Positions 51,808-61,509 are shown, counted from the stretch's first letter. The stretch: DNA of 64,000 nucleotides from Kluyvera sp047971185 (GCF_047971185.1 NZ_JBKDZH010000033.1:128867-192866); one strand, 5' to 3'. Notes: generated by a model not told the origin, from the sequence alone. Numbers and translations: made by a program.

Positions 51808-52824
51808 TTAGTTTAACCCTAAGAAGTGCTGGGCGATTTTGAAGTAGATAATCAGCCCGGTGCCGTCAATCAGCGTCGCGATAAACGGCGCGGAGACCAC
51901 CGCCGGGTCGATGCCGACCCGCTTGATAACCAGCGGAATGACCGACGAGACCACCGCGCTCCAGAGGGTAACGCACACCAGCGTCAGGCTGACGATAAAG
52001 GTGATCTCCGGGCCGATGCCCATCATCCACGCCCGCAGACAGCCCGCCGCGCCTAAGGTGATGGCCACCAGCATCGCCGTCGACATCTCTTTACGTAAAA
52101 TCCGCCCGAGGTCACGCAGGCCCACCTCGCCCAGCGCCATGGCGCGGACCAGCGTGGAGGTGATCTGCGTTCCGCTGTTGCCTCCGGTGCCGATCAGCAG
52201 CGGGATAAAGAAGGCCAGCGCAATCGCCGACTCCAGCGCCTCTTCAAAGTGCTGAATAACGGTGCTGGTATAGGCTTCGGCAATGAATAACAGCAGCAGC
52301 CAGACGGCGCGTTTTTTCCACAGCGCCACCGGGCTTATCTCAAGGTACGGCTTTTCAAGCGGCAGGGTGGCTCCCTGACGCTGCGCATCTTCGGTGATTT
52401 CGTCCGCCAGCAGCTGGTCTATCTCTTTTTCATTCAGGCAACCGATGAGTTTGCCGTTTTCAATCACCGGTAGCAGGGTCAAATGGTGTTTATCAATTAA
52501 CCCGGCCGCCACGTCACGGCAATCGTCCGGGCTGACGTGAAACAGGGCGGCGTTCATCAGCTGCGCGATCGGTTGCTGCTCATCGGATGCCTGCAACAGT
52601 TTGCGTGTCGATAATATTCCGCGCAGACTATCACCGGAAACCACAAATATGGCGCAGGGGAAACGATCGTCGTTTAATTGGTGTAAGAAAAGCTCGCGGG
52701 CCGCTTTTACGTTAAGTTGTTCCGGCAGTGAAATAAAATCTCGTGACATATAGTTTGAGATAATATCACCGGCGGCGTGATGATGAGCGGGGTAGTACGT
52801 TACGCTTGCATTAATGTGCGACAT
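51808..52824 (-). CDS. mgtE: MgtE-family magnesium transporter, short form
   Basis: 338 residues against about 450 for typical MgtE. A CBS pair occupies about residues 22-145 (DIISNYMSRDFISLPEQLNVKAA in part; LLPVIENGKLIGCLNEKEID in part). Five membrane segments follow from about 170, with the hallmark PLLIGTGGNSGTQ (magnesium site region) and IDPAVVSAPFIATLIDGTGLI in part. The N-terminal superhelical magnesium-sensing domain of MgtE is missing. Upstream sits an M-box-like riboswitch and a hairpin over the ribosome site, so supply of the protein should be magnesium-controlled at RNA level. Confidence 0.92.
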   Translation of the reverse strand: MSHINASVTYYPAHHHAAGDIISNYMSRDFISLPEQLNVKAARELFLHQLNDDRFPCAIFVVSGDSLRGILSTRKLLQASDEQQPIAQLMNAALFHVSPDDCRDVAAGLIDKHHLTLLPVIENGKLIGCLNEKEIDQLLADEITEDAQRQGATLPLEKPYLEISPVALWKKRAVWLLLLFIAEAYTSTVIQHFEEALESAIALAFFIPLLIGTGGNSGTQITSTLVRAMALGEVGLRDLGRILRKEMSTAMLVAITLGAAGCLRAWMMGIGPEITFIVSLTLVCVTLWSAVVSSVIPLVIKRVGIDPAVVSAPFIATLIDGTGLIIYFKIAQHFLGLN

Positions 52825-52832
52825 TGGATATT

Positions 52833-52856
52833 CCCTATAGAAACGTTCTTATAGGG
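52833..52856 (-). promoter_or_regulatory. Hairpin masking the mgtE ribosome-binding site
   Basis: Arms CCCTATA and TATAGGG with a ten-base loop; the 3' arm contains the AGGGA site, about seven bases before the mgtE ATG. It could be the expression platform of the riboswitch upstream. Confidence 0.5.
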
Positions 52857-52899
52857 CGACAAAAACTGGAAGAGCTGAGAAAAATCCCTACGTCCCGGT

Positions 52900-53050
52900 T
52901 TTAGCACTGAACAACGTATCTGTACGGCCTTGAGCCGTCAGAAGTTATCTTGGCAACACCTTGATTCGATGGATGCCTGTATTTCCCTGTGATGGTCTCT
53001 CTCGATACCATCAGGGCGATAACTTGTATTTGTTCAGGAGCCTCGCCATA
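52900..53050 (-). ncRNA. M-box-like magnesium riboswitch in the mgtE leader
   Basis: Read on the minus strand from 53050: GGCGAGGCTCCTGAACAAATACA, in part, then a stem GATGGT-ATCGAGAGA-GACCATC inside CCCTG...CAGGG, then AAATACAGG and TTGCCAAGATAAC. These are the conserved M-box (ykoK leader) blocks AGGCUCCU, AUACA, GAGAGAC and GGUAAACAGG-like. The closing P1 helix pairs CTGAACAA (53037-53030) with TTGTTCAG (52914-52907). Position before a magnesium transporter fits. The gap 53051-53205 is AT-rich and holds the promoter. Confidence 0.8.
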
Positions 53051-53205
53051 ACAAGATTATTAATTACGATGCGGTGAATTTATATTTCCCGTGTGCTATA
53101 TGACACCACGGTTAATTCAACGAGCATAATATAGCGCGTTATTACGCATTGTGGTGGTGAAAGATAAAGTGGTTGAGAATAGGTTTAATATTTTGTTTGT
53201 GGCGT

Positions 53206-53240
53206 AAAAAACCCGGCGTCGCGATGCTCGGCCGGGCTAC
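53206..53240 (-). terminator. Terminator of the nar operon built from a REP unit
   Basis: On the minus strand: GTAGCCCGGCCGAGC... closing with GACGCCGGG (stem CCCGGC/GCCGGG), followed by six T residues; 15 bases after the narV stop. A single unit of the REP family at 35253 and 50210. Confidence 0.75.
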
Positions 53241-53254
53241 AGGGATTAAAACGG

Positions 53255-53935
53255 TTATCGGCGTGAGCGCACCACCTGATAACGGCGGGTCAGGTATTCC
53301 ACCGGTGCGCTCCACACGTGCACCAGACGGGTGAACGGGAACAGCAGGAAGATAGTCATCCCCAGCACCAGGTGCACACGATACACCCACGCCACGCCGT
53401 CCAGGTGCGCCGATGCGCCGCCGTGGAAGGTGACCACCGTCTGCGCCCAGTCCACCAGTTTCAGCATTTCGCTGCCGTCGGGATGCTGCGCGGAGAACGG
53501 AATGGTGGTCAGGCCCAGGCAGCACTGAATCAGCAGAATGCTGAGGATCAGGATGTCCGCCGTGGATGACGTTGCGCGGATGCGCGGGTTGGTGAGGCGA
53601 CGGATCAGCAGACCCGCGCCGCCGACCAGCGTCAACACGCCGCATACGCCGCCGAGAATCATGGCCATCAGCTGCTTTTGCGCCATCGGCAGCCACGACT
53701 CATACACCCAGTGCGGCGTCAGCATGCCGAAGAAATGGCCGAAGGAGATGCCCAGAATGCCGACGTGGAACAGGTTTGACCATAACACCATGCCGCGCTT
53801 GTCGAGCATCTGGCTGGAAGAGGCGCGCCACGTGTACTGACCGTAGTCGTAGCGCAGCCAGCTGCCCAGCAGAAATACCGTGCCGCAGAGGTAAGGGTAG
53901 ATATCGTAAAAGAAGACGTTAAGGAACTGTATCAT
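53255..53935 (-). CDS. narV: Nitrate reductase Z gamma subunit (cytochrome b)
   Basis: 226 residues with five membrane segments (FFYDIYPYLCGTVFLLGSWLRYDYG in part at the start) and conserved haem-ligand His residues (VGILGISFGHFFGM, VHLVLGMTIFLLFPFTRLVHVWSAP in part). Anchors NarZY to the membrane and passes electrons from quinol. Last gene of narUZYWV; ATG overlaps the narW stop by four bases. Confidence 0.95.
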   Translation of the reverse strand: MIQFLNVFFYDIYPYLCGTVFLLGSWLRYDYGQYTWRASSSQMLDKRGMVLWSNLFHVGILGISFGHFFGMLTPHWVYESWLPMAQKQLMAMILGGVCGVLTLVGGAGLLIRRLTNPRIRATSSTADILILSILLIQCCLGLTTIPFSAQHPDGSEMLKLVDWAQTVVTFHGGASAHLDGVAWVYRVHLVLGMTIFLLFPFTRLVHVWSAPVEYLTRRYQVVRSRR

Positions 53936-54627
53936 TTCGGGCCTCCCGCACGGACGTCCACGTACTGAGGCGCGACGTCCTGGCTAAAGCGTCGTTGATA
54001 GCTTTGCAACGGTGAACTGTCGCAAGCGGTGGCGTTATCTTCAATAAATTTCACCTGTTCTTCCTCCCACACGGCATCCAGCGCCTGACGGGTATCGTCA
54101 CGTGCTTCACCCGCCACCTGTTTTGTGACACTGTCACTTGATAGTGAGGTATTGGCCAGCGCCAGCAGGGTATCGAACAGCTGATACCACGCGGCGTCAC
54201 GCTGCTTCAGCCGGCCGCCGATAAGCGCCAGAATCGGCGCGACGTTCTGCAAACCTTCCCGCGCCTGCGCGTCGGGCAGAATGCTCAGGTACTCCAGATA
54301 GAGCGGCAGATGGTCAGGTAGCTCGCGGCAGTTAAGCTGCAGACCAACCTGTTCATACTGCGACATCAGTTCAACCATCGCCTGGCCGCGATCGCGCGAT
54401 TCGGCATGAACGTGCTCGAACAGCAGCAGCGAGGTCGCGCGGCCGCGTTCGAAGATTTCGCACCACTCGGCCTGTTTATCCAGCAGCGACACCGCCAGAT
54501 GCTGCTCGAGGAACGGGCGCAGCGCCGGGGCGTCGCTGTCAATCAGGTCGAAAAGCTCCTGTTTGTTGTCCCAGCTGAGCTCATCGGGATACTCCAGCAG
54601 CAGCCCGATGATTTTCAGGATCCGCAT
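53932..54627 (-). CDS. narW: Nitrate reductase Z assembly chaperone
   Basis: 231 residues, the E. coli NarW length; acidic, helical NarJ/TorD-type chaperone (MRILKIIGLLLEYPDELSWD, YLEYLSILPDAQAREGL). Needed for cofactor insertion into the alpha subunit but not part of the enzyme. Overlaps narY by one base and narV by four. Confidence 0.95.
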   Translation of the reverse strand: MRILKIIGLLLEYPDELSWDNKQELFDLIDSDAPALRPFLEQHLAVSLLDKQAEWCEIFERGRATSLLLFEHVHAESRDRGQAMVELMSQYEQVGLQLNCRELPDHLPLYLEYLSILPDAQAREGLQNVAPILALIGGRLKQRDAAWYQLFDTLLALANTSLSSDSVTKQVAGEARDDTRQALDAVWEEEQVKFIEDNATACDSSPLQSYQRRFSQDVAPQYVDVRAGGPK

Positions 54628-56153
54628 TAGTTTTTCTCCCCGATGTTGATGGCGTCGATACGGTGGCTGTTAAACAGGTTGAACTTGGTGTCCGAGCCAT
54701 GGCAGCCGTCGCCGAAGGTAAAGCCGCAGCCTTTGCTTTCCGGGAAGGCATCTTCCGCCATTTCACGGTGGCTGGTGGGGATCACGAAACGGTCTTCGTA
54801 GTTGGCGATCGCCAGGTAGCGGTACATCTCTTCCACCTGTTCCACGCTTAAGCCCACTTCCTCCAGCGCGCGAGTATCGGTAACGCCTTCAACGGTCTGT
54901 GAACGTTTGTAGTGGCGCATCGCCATCATCCGTTTCAGCGCGCGCAGTACCGGGCCGGTATCGCCGGCGCTCAGCATGTTCGCCAGATACTGCACCGGAA
55001 TGCGCAGGCTTTCGACGGCGGGCAGGATGCTGTCGGTTTTCGGCAGGCCGCCCGCATCGGCGACGGACTGAATCGGCGACAGAGGCGGCACGTACCAGAC
55101 CATCGGCAGGGTGCGGTATTCCGGGTGCAGCGGCAGCGCCAGCTTCCAGTCCATCGCCATTTTGTACACCGGCGAACGCTGGGCGGCGTCGATAGTGTTC
55201 TGGGTGATGCCCTGTTTCAGCGCTTCTTCAATCACCGCCGGGTCGTGGGGGTCGAGGAACACGTCGCACTGGCGTTCATACAGGTCGGTCTCTTTCTCGG
55301 TGCTGGCCGCTTCTTCAATGCGGTCGGCATCGTACAGCAGCACGCCGAGGTAGCGAATACGGCCTACGCAGGTTTCCGAGCACACGGTCGGCTGGCCGGA
55401 TTCAATACGCGGGTAGCAGAAGATGCATTTTTCTGATTTTCCGCTTTTCCAGTTGAAGTAGATTTTTTTGTACGGGCAGCCGCTGATGCACATACGCCAG
55501 CCGCGGCATTTATCCTGGTCAATCAGCACGATGCCGTCTTCTTCACGCTTATAGATGGCGCCGCTCGGGCAGGTGGCGACGCAGCTCGGATTGAGGCAGT
55601 GCTCGCACAGGCGCGGCAGGTACATCATGAAGGTGTTTTCGAACTGGCCGTACATCTCCTTTTGCATTTCCTGGAAGTTATGATCGTGGGCGCGTTTTTC
55701 AAATTCGCCGCCCAGCAGCTCCTCCCAGTTCGGGCCCCACTCAATTTTGTTCATCCGCTGGCCGCTAATCAGCGAGCGCGGGCGGGCGGTCGGCAGGTTT
55801 TTGCCTTCCGGCGCGTTATGCAGATGCTGATAGTCGTAGGTGAACGGCTCGTAGTAGTCGTCAATGCCCGGGATCAGCGGGTTGGCGAAGATTTTTGCCA
55901 GCACGTTAACGCGGCCGCCCATACGCGGAGTCAGCTTGCCGCTAATGCCGCGTACCCAGCCGCCTTGCCATTTTTCCTGATTTTCCCAGTCTTTCGGGAA
56001 GCCGATGCCCGGTTTAGTCTCCACGTTGTTAAACCACGCGTACTCCATGCCTTCACGGCTGCTCCAGACGTTCTTACAGGTAACAGAGCAGGTGTGGCAG
56101 CCGATGCATTTATCAAGGTTTAAAACCATCCCAACCTGTGAGCGTATCTTCAT
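54627..56153 (-). CDS. narY: Nitrate reductase Z beta subunit (iron-sulfur protein)
   Basis: 508 residues. Four Cys groups for three 4Fe-4S and one 3Fe-4S cluster: CIGCHTCSVTC at the N-terminus; CEHCLNPSCVATCPSG; CRGWRMCISGCPY, where Trp replaces a Cys as usual for the 3Fe-4S site; CIFCYPRIE with CSETC. Carries electrons from NarV to NarZ. ATG overlaps the narZ stop by four bases. Confidence 0.96.
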   Translation of the reverse strand: MKIRSQVGMVLNLDKCIGCHTCSVTCKNVWSSREGMEYAWFNNVETKPGIGFPKDWENQEKWQGGWVRGISGKLTPRMGGRVNVLAKIFANPLIPGIDDYYEPFTYDYQHLHNAPEGKNLPTARPRSLISGQRMNKIEWGPNWEELLGGEFEKRAHDHNFQEMQKEMYGQFENTFMMYLPRLCEHCLNPSCVATCPSGAIYKREEDGIVLIDQDKCRGWRMCISGCPYKKIYFNWKSGKSEKCIFCYPRIESGQPTVCSETCVGRIRYLGVLLYDADRIEEAASTEKETDLYERQCDVFLDPHDPAVIEEALKQGITQNTIDAAQRSPVYKMAMDWKLALPLHPEYRTLPMVWYVPPLSPIQSVADAGGLPKTDSILPAVESLRIPVQYLANMLSAGDTGPVLRALKRMMAMRHYKRSQTVEGVTDTRALEEVGLSVEQVEEMYRYLAIANYEDRFVIPTSHREMAEDAFPESKGCGFTFGDGCHGSDTKFNLFNSHRIDAINIGEKN

Positions 56154-59100
56154 TTTGACGCCTCCTGTACCTGATCATTGCCTTCATCATCCAGCCAATT
56201 AATGTTTTTCATTTTGCGAATCATAATGAATTCATCACGGTTCGAACCGACCGTTCCGTAGTAGTTAAAGCTGTAGGCCAGCTGCGCATAGCCGCCAATC
56301 ATATGGGTCGGTTTCGGACAGATGCGGGTGACCGAGTTGTGGATCCCGCCGCGCCGCCCGGTGACTTCCGAGCCAGGAATATTCATCAGACGCTCCTGGG
56401 CGTGGTACATCATGGTCATGCCCGGCGGGATACGCTGGCTGACCACCGCGCGGGCGGTAAGCGCGCCGTTGGCGTTAAACGCTTCAATCCAATCGTTATC
56501 GGCGATACCCAGCTCTTTGGCGTCGGTTTCACTCAGCCAGACGATCGGCCCGCCGCGCGACAGCGTCAGCATCAGCAGGTTTTCGCTATAGGTAGAGTGA
56601 ATGCACCATTTCTGGTGCGGCGTCAGGAAGTTCAGCGCCTTTTCCGGGAAGCCGTTCGGCGGGATCGCGTTCATGTGGCTGACGCTGCGAGTGTCAATCG
56701 GCGGACGGTAGGCCACCAGGCTTTCACCGAAGTCGCGCATCCACGGGTGATCCTGATACAGCGACTGACGCCCGGAGACGGTGCGCCACGGGATCAGCTC
56801 GTGGACGTTGGTATAGCCGGCGTTATAGGAGACGTGTTCATCCTCAAGCCCGGACCAGGTGGGGCTGGAGATAATTTTGCGCGGCTGCGCCTGAATATCG
56901 CGGAAACGAATTTTCTCGTCTTCTTTGTTGAGCGCCAGATGCGCGTGCTCGCGCCCGGTGAATTCGCTCAGCGCTTCCCAGGCCTTCACCGCCACCTGGC
57001 CGTTGGTTTCCGGGGCGAGGGCGAGGATCACCTCGGCGGCGTCGATCGCGGTTTCAATGCATGGACGCCCTTTGGCCGGGCCGCTCAGCTTGACGTAGTT
57101 CAGCTTGCCGAGGAAATCGACTTCGGTCTGGGTCTTCCAGCCAATCCCTTTACCGCCGTTGCCAAGCTTGTCCATCAGCGGCCCCAGCGAGGTAAAGCGC
57201 TCATAGGTGGCCGGATAGTCGCGCTCTACGGCGATAATGTTCGGCGCGGTTTTGCCCGGGATCAGGTCACATTCGCCTTTACGCCAGTCCTGAATGGCGA
57301 ACGGCTGTGCCAGCTCGGCCGGGGAGTCGTGCTGCAGCGGTTGCAGCACCACGTCCGTTTCGGTGCCCAGATGGCCCTGACAGATTTCCGAGAACGATTT
57401 GGCGATACCTTTGTAGATCTCCCAGTCGCTTTTCGATTCCCAGGCCGGGTCAACGGCGGCGGAAAGCGGGTGGATAAACGGATGCATATCCGAGGTGTTC
57501 ATATCGTCTTTTTCGTACCAGGTGGCGGTCGGCAGGACGATATCGGAGAACAGGCAGGTGCTGGACATCCGGAAGTCCAGCGTCACCAGCAGGTCGAGCT
57601 TGCCCTCCAGCGCGGCGGTCTGCCATTCGACTTCTTCCGGTTTGACGTCATCGGTCGAGCCAAACTCTGCGCTCTGGATACCGCTGTCGGCCCCTAACAG
57701 GTACTTCAGCATGTACTCGTGGCCCTTACCGGAGGAGCCCAGCAGGTTAGAACGCCAGATAAACATGTTGCGCGGGTGGTTCTGCCCGCTGTCCGGCTGT
57801 TCGCTGGCAAAACGGATATCGCCCGATTTCAGCGCCTGCACCGTGTACTCCTGCGCGGTCATGCCCGCCTCGTCGGCCTTCGCCTTCAGCCCCAGCGGGT
57901 TGAGGTTGAGCTGCGGCGCGGACGGCAGCCAGCCCATACGCTCGGCACGAACGTTAAAGTCGATAAGATGGCCGGTGTATTTCGACGGATCGGCCAGCGG
58001 CGACAGCAGCTCTCTGGCGGTGAGCTTCTCATAGCGCCACTGGCTGGCGTGGTTGTAGAAGTAGGAGGTGCTGTTCATCTGGCGCGGCGGACGGTTCCAG
58101 TCCAGCGCAAAAGCCAGCGGCAGCCAGCCGGTTTGCGGACGCAGCTTCTCCTGGCCGACATAGTGCGCCCAGCCGCCGCCGCTTTTACCGATGCAGCCGC
58201 AGAACACCAGCATGTTGATCATGCCGCGGTAGTTCATGTCCATGTGGTACCAGTGGTTGACCCCGGCACCGAGGATAATCATCGACCGGCCGTGGGTTTT
58301 ATGCGCGGTGTCGGCGAACTCCAGGGCGATTTTTTCGATGTTCTGGCGTGATACGCCGGTGATTTGCTCGCCCCAGGCCGGGGTGTAGGCTTTCACCTCG
58401 TCAAAACTTTTGGCCGCCAGATCGTCGTCGAGCCCCCGGTCGAGGCCGTAGTTGGCCAGCGTCAGGTCATAAACGCTGACCACCAGGCGGCGGCTGCCGT
58501 CGGCGAAGGTCAGCTCTTTCGCCGGCAGCTTGCGCACCAGAATCGGATCCTGCTTCACGCTACGGAAGTGTGGGTTTTCGTTGCCGCCAAAGTAGGGGAA
58601 GGCGACGCCCGCGACGGTATCCCGCGTATCGAGCAGCGACAGCGTCAGTTCGGTCTCGTTACCGGCGGCCAGCGATTCCAGGTTCCATTTGCCTTTTTCA
58701 CCCCAGCGGAAACCGATCGAGCCGTTTGGCACCACCAGTTCGCCGTTGCTGTTATAGGCGACGGTTTTCCACTCCGGGTTATTGCTTTCGCCAAGGCCGT
58801 CCACCAGGTCGGAGGCGCGCAGCATCCTACCTGCGACGTACGAACCATCCTCGCGGCTATCAAGCATCACCAGCATCGGCATGTCGGTATAGCGGCGGCA
58901 GTAGTTGATAAAGTAGTCGCTCGGATTATCGAGGTGGAACGCTTTGAGGATCACGTGGCCCATCGCCATTGCCAGCGCGCTGTCGGTACCCTGTTTTGGC
59001 GCCAGCCACTGATCGCTCAGCTTGGCGACTTCCGAGAAGTCGGGGGTAATGGCGATGGTTTTGGTGCCTTTGTAGCGCACTTCGGTGAAGAAGTGCGCGT

Positions 59101-59890
59101 CCGGGGTACGGGTTTGCGGGACGTTAGAGCCCCAGGCGATGATGTAGCTGGAGTTATACCAGTCGGCGGATTCCGGTACGTCGGTCTGCTCGCCCCAGGT
59201 CATCGGCGACGCCGGCGGCAGGTCGCAGTACCAGTCGTAGAAGCTCAGGCAGGTGCCGCCAATCAATGACAGATAGCGCGTGCCCGCCGCATAAGAGACC
59301 ATCGACATCGCCGGAATGGGCGAGAAGCCCGCCACCCGGTCGGGGCCGTAGTTTTTAATCGTCCAGACGTTGGCGGCGGCAATCAGCTGGTTCAGCTCTT
59401 TCCACGACGAGCGAACAAAGCCGCCTTTACCGCGCGCTTCTTTGTAGCGTCGGGTTTTTTCCGGGCTCTGCATAATGCTGTCCCAGGCCAGCACCGGATC
59501 GGTCTGCTGCGTCAGCGCTTCGCGCCACAGTTCAATCAGCTTTTTACGCGCCAGCGGGTATTTCAGACGGTTGGCGCTGTACAGATACCAGGAGTAGCTG
59601 GCGCCGCGCGGGCAGCCGCGGGGCTCGTGGTTGGGCAGGTCGGGGCGGGTGCGCGGATAGTCGGTTTGCTGGGTTTCCCAGGTTACCAGCCCGTTTTTGA
59701 CATAAATCTTCCAGCTACATGAGCCTGTACAGTTAACCCCGTGCGTCGAACGGACGATTTTGTCGAACTGCCAGCGCTGGCGGTAGCTATCTTCCCAGTC
59801 ACGGTTATTGTCATAGACCTGTCCATGACCATTGGCAAAAGTCTCGCCTTTCTGCTTAAAGTAGCGAAAGCGATCCAGTAGTTTGCTCAT
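56150..59890 (-). CDS. narZ: Nitrate reductase Z alpha subunit (molybdenum)
   Basis: 1246 residues, exactly as E. coli NarZ. The N-terminal FS0 cluster motif is HGVNCTGSCSWK (His-x3-Cys-x3-Cys); the molybdo-bis-PGD domains follow, with YSWYLYSANRLKYPL and NVPQTRTPDAHFFTEVRY. Reduces nitrate on the cytoplasmic side. Gene order narU-Z-Y-W-V marks the second, stationary-phase (NRZ) operon, not narGHJI. The large antisense frames in this gene are coding shadows. Confidence 0.97.
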   Translation of the reverse strand: MSKLLDRFRYFKQKGETFANGHGQVYDNNRDWEDSYRQRWQFDKIVRSTHGVNCTGSCSWKIYVKNGLVTWETQQTDYPRTRPDLPNHEPRGCPRGASYSWYLYSANRLKYPLARKKLIELWREALTQQTDPVLAWDSIMQSPEKTRRYKEARGKGGFVRSSWKELNQLIAAANVWTIKNYGPDRVAGFSPIPAMSMVSYAAGTRYLSLIGGTCLSFYDWYCDLPPASPMTWGEQTDVPESADWYNSSYIIAWGSNVPQTRTPDAHFFTEVRYKGTKTIAITPDFSEVAKLSDQWLAPKQGTDSALAMAMGHVILKAFHLDNPSDYFINYCRRYTDMPMLVMLDSREDGSYVAGRMLRASDLVDGLGESNNPEWKTVAYNSNGELVVPNGSIGFRWGEKGKWNLESLAAGNETELTLSLLDTRDTVAGVAFPYFGGNENPHFRSVKQDPILVRKLPAKELTFADGSRRLVVSVYDLTLANYGLDRGLDDDLAAKSFDEVKAYTPAWGEQITGVSRQNIEKIALEFADTAHKTHGRSMIILGAGVNHWYHMDMNYRGMINMLVFCGCIGKSGGGWAHYVGQEKLRPQTGWLPLAFALDWNRPPRQMNSTSYFYNHASQWRYEKLTARELLSPLADPSKYTGHLIDFNVRAERMGWLPSAPQLNLNPLGLKAKADEAGMTAQEYTVQALKSGDIRFASEQPDSGQNHPRNMFIWRSNLLGSSGKGHEYMLKYLLGADSGIQSAEFGSTDDVKPEEVEWQTAALEGKLDLLVTLDFRMSSTCLFSDIVLPTATWYEKDDMNTSDMHPFIHPLSAAVDPAWESKSDWEIYKGIAKSFSEICQGHLGTETDVVLQPLQHDSPAELAQPFAIQDWRKGECDLIPGKTAPNIIAVERDYPATYERFTSLGPLMDKLGNGGKGIGWKTQTEVDFLGKLNYVKLSGPAKGRPCIETAIDAAEVILALAPETNGQVAVKAWEALSEFTGREHAHLALNKEDEKIRFRDIQAQPRKIISSPTWSGLEDEHVSYNAGYTNVHELIPWRTVSGRQSLYQDHPWMRDFGESLVAYRPPIDTRSVSHMNAIPPNGFPEKALNFLTPHQKWCIHSTYSENLLMLTLSRGGPIVWLSETDAKELGIADNDWIEAFNANGALTARAVVSQRIPPGMTMMYHAQERLMNIPGSEVTGRRGGIHNSVTRICPKPTHMIGGYAQLAYSFNYYGTVGSNRDEFIMIRKMKNINWLDDEGNDQVQEASK

Positions 59891-59949
59891 GACATTTTCT
59901 CCTGACGGGGGATTGCGCCCCCGTGGTTACACTGCTCACATTTTTATGT

Positions 59950-61332
59950 TTATTTGGTGGTCGATTTGCGGCCGTAAACCAGCCACGTGACCAATACGCA
60001 GACAACGTAAAAGACAAAGAACACTTTCATCGCGCCAACCGGAGAGCCGGTCATGGCGAGCGAGGTGCCGAACGCTTTCGGGATAAAGAAGCCGCCGATC
60101 GCGCCAATCGCGGAGATAAAGCCCAGCGCCGCCGCGGTATCGGTTACCGCTTCGTGCTGTGCTTGTTCATCGGTACCGCCGCGCTTTTTCACGCTGTCGA
60201 TAGTGATCTGACGGAAGATGACGGCAATCATCTGGAAGGTAGAGCCGCTGCCCAGACCGGCGGTGAGGAACAGCCCCATAAACACCACGTAGAAGGCGAG
60301 GAAGCTGCCGGAACCGCTGCCCGGTAAGGTCAGGAACAGCAGGCCGGTAAACAGCGCCATCAGAATGAAGTTAACCAGCGTCACCTTCACTCCGCCCAGA
60401 CGGTCGGAGATTACGCCGCCAAACGAACGCGCCAGCGCGCCGATAAACGGCCCGAAGAACGCCAGCTTGAGGATGTTCACGTCCGGGAACTGGGTTTTTG
60501 CCAGCATGGCGAACCCTGCCGAGAAGCCGATAAAGGAGCCGAAGGTGGCAAGATAGAGCAGGCTCAGCAGCCACATGTGAGGGCGTTTGAGCACCGGGAG
60601 CTGATCGCGCACCGAGGCCTTAGAGCTGGCAATGTCGTTCATGCCGAACCAGGCGGCGATGGTGGCAACGATCAGCAGCGGCACCCAGATAATCGCGGCG
60701 TTGCTCAGGGCGAGCGTAGAGCCATCTTCCTGAGTGACGCCGTGGACGCCGATAAAGGCGAACATCGGCAGGAAAATCACCGCCGGGGCCACCATTTGCA
60801 TCACGCTGACGCCGAGGTTACCCAGCCCGCCGTTAACGCCCAGCGCGCTGCCCTGTTTGGCTTTCGGGAAGAAGAAGCTGATGTTGCCCATGCTGGACGC
60901 AAAGTTGGCACCGGCAAACCCGCACAGCAGCGCGATAGTGATAAATACCCAGAATGGAGTATTTGTATCCTGAATCGCAATGCCTAACCAGATGCAAGGA
61001 ACCACCAGAATAACCGTGCTTAATACCGTCCAGTAACGTCCGCCAAATATAGGTACCATAAAGGAGTAGGGCACGCGCAAAATAGCACCTGAAAGGGAGG
61101 GTAGCGCGGTTAATAAGAAGAGCTGATCGGTGGTGAAATTAAAACCAACTTTATTGAGATTGACCGCAACAGCGCTAAATAACATCCAGACGCAGAAGGC
61201 GAGCAATAAACAGGCAACGGAAATCCACAGGTTGCGCCTTGCAATTGATTTTCCTTTATTTTCCCAGAAGGCGGGATTTTCAGGTTTCCAGTCTTTTAAA
61301 AGATAATGATTATCTTTCTCATTATTTGCCAT
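59950..61332 (-). CDS. narU: Nitrate/nitrite transporter NarU
   Basis: 460 residues from ATG 61332 (MANNEKDNHYLLKDWKPENPAFW), aligning with E. coli NarU; an upstream in-frame ATG at 61368 is not supported. NarK-type MFS with 12 membrane segments; the nitrate signature is GFAGANFASSMGN; substrate Arg residues lie in LLRVPYSF-like AILRVPYSFM. Imports nitrate or exchanges it for nitrite. 59 bases before narZ, on the same strand. Confidence 0.95.
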   Translation of the reverse strand: MANNEKDNHYLLKDWKPENPAFWENKGKSIARRNLWISVACLLLAFCVWMLFSAVAVNLNKVGFNFTTDQLFLLTALPSLSGAILRVPYSFMVPIFGGRYWTVLSTVILVVPCIWLGIAIQDTNTPFWVFITIALLCGFAGANFASSMGNISFFFPKAKQGSALGVNGGLGNLGVSVMQMVAPAVIFLPMFAFIGVHGVTQEDGSTLALSNAAIIWVPLLIVATIAAWFGMNDIASSKASVRDQLPVLKRPHMWLLSLLYLATFGSFIGFSAGFAMLAKTQFPDVNILKLAFFGPFIGALARSFGGVISDRLGGVKVTLVNFILMALFTGLLFLTLPGSGSGSFLAFYVVFMGLFLTAGLGSGSTFQMIAVIFRQITIDSVKKRGGTDEQAQHEAVTDTAAALGFISAIGAIGGFFIPKAFGTSLAMTGSPVGAMKVFFVFYVVCVLVTWLVYGRKSTTK

Positions 61333-61444
61333 AATACCCTCGAGAGACGCGTCATAAAAAAGAAACAAAGGAAAAACAGCGAAGTATGTAGGGGGGAATT
61401 ATTATTGCCTGGCCGTTTTATCTCTTTACCGTTGAAGAATAGAT

Positions 61445-61473
61445 AAAAAAAGCGCGTTGTAAGATAACGCGCT
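61445..61473 (-). terminator. Rho-independent terminator of smvR
   Basis: Stem AGCGCGTT / AACGCGCT with a seven-base loop, followed on the minus strand by seven T residues. It separates smvR from narU. Confidence 0.85.
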
Positions 61474-61509
61474 GTGAATAAAACGTTGTTAATTGTTACT
61501 AAATGTAAA

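Noticed and set aside
56303..59269. Long plus-strand frames opposite narZ (464, 301 and 210 codons)
   Set aside because: Antisense shadows of NarZ codons, with no family resemblance and no start signals.
61369..61509. A small gene between narU and smvR
   Set aside because: Only a terminator and AT-rich promoter-like sequence are visible; no frame with a ribosome site.
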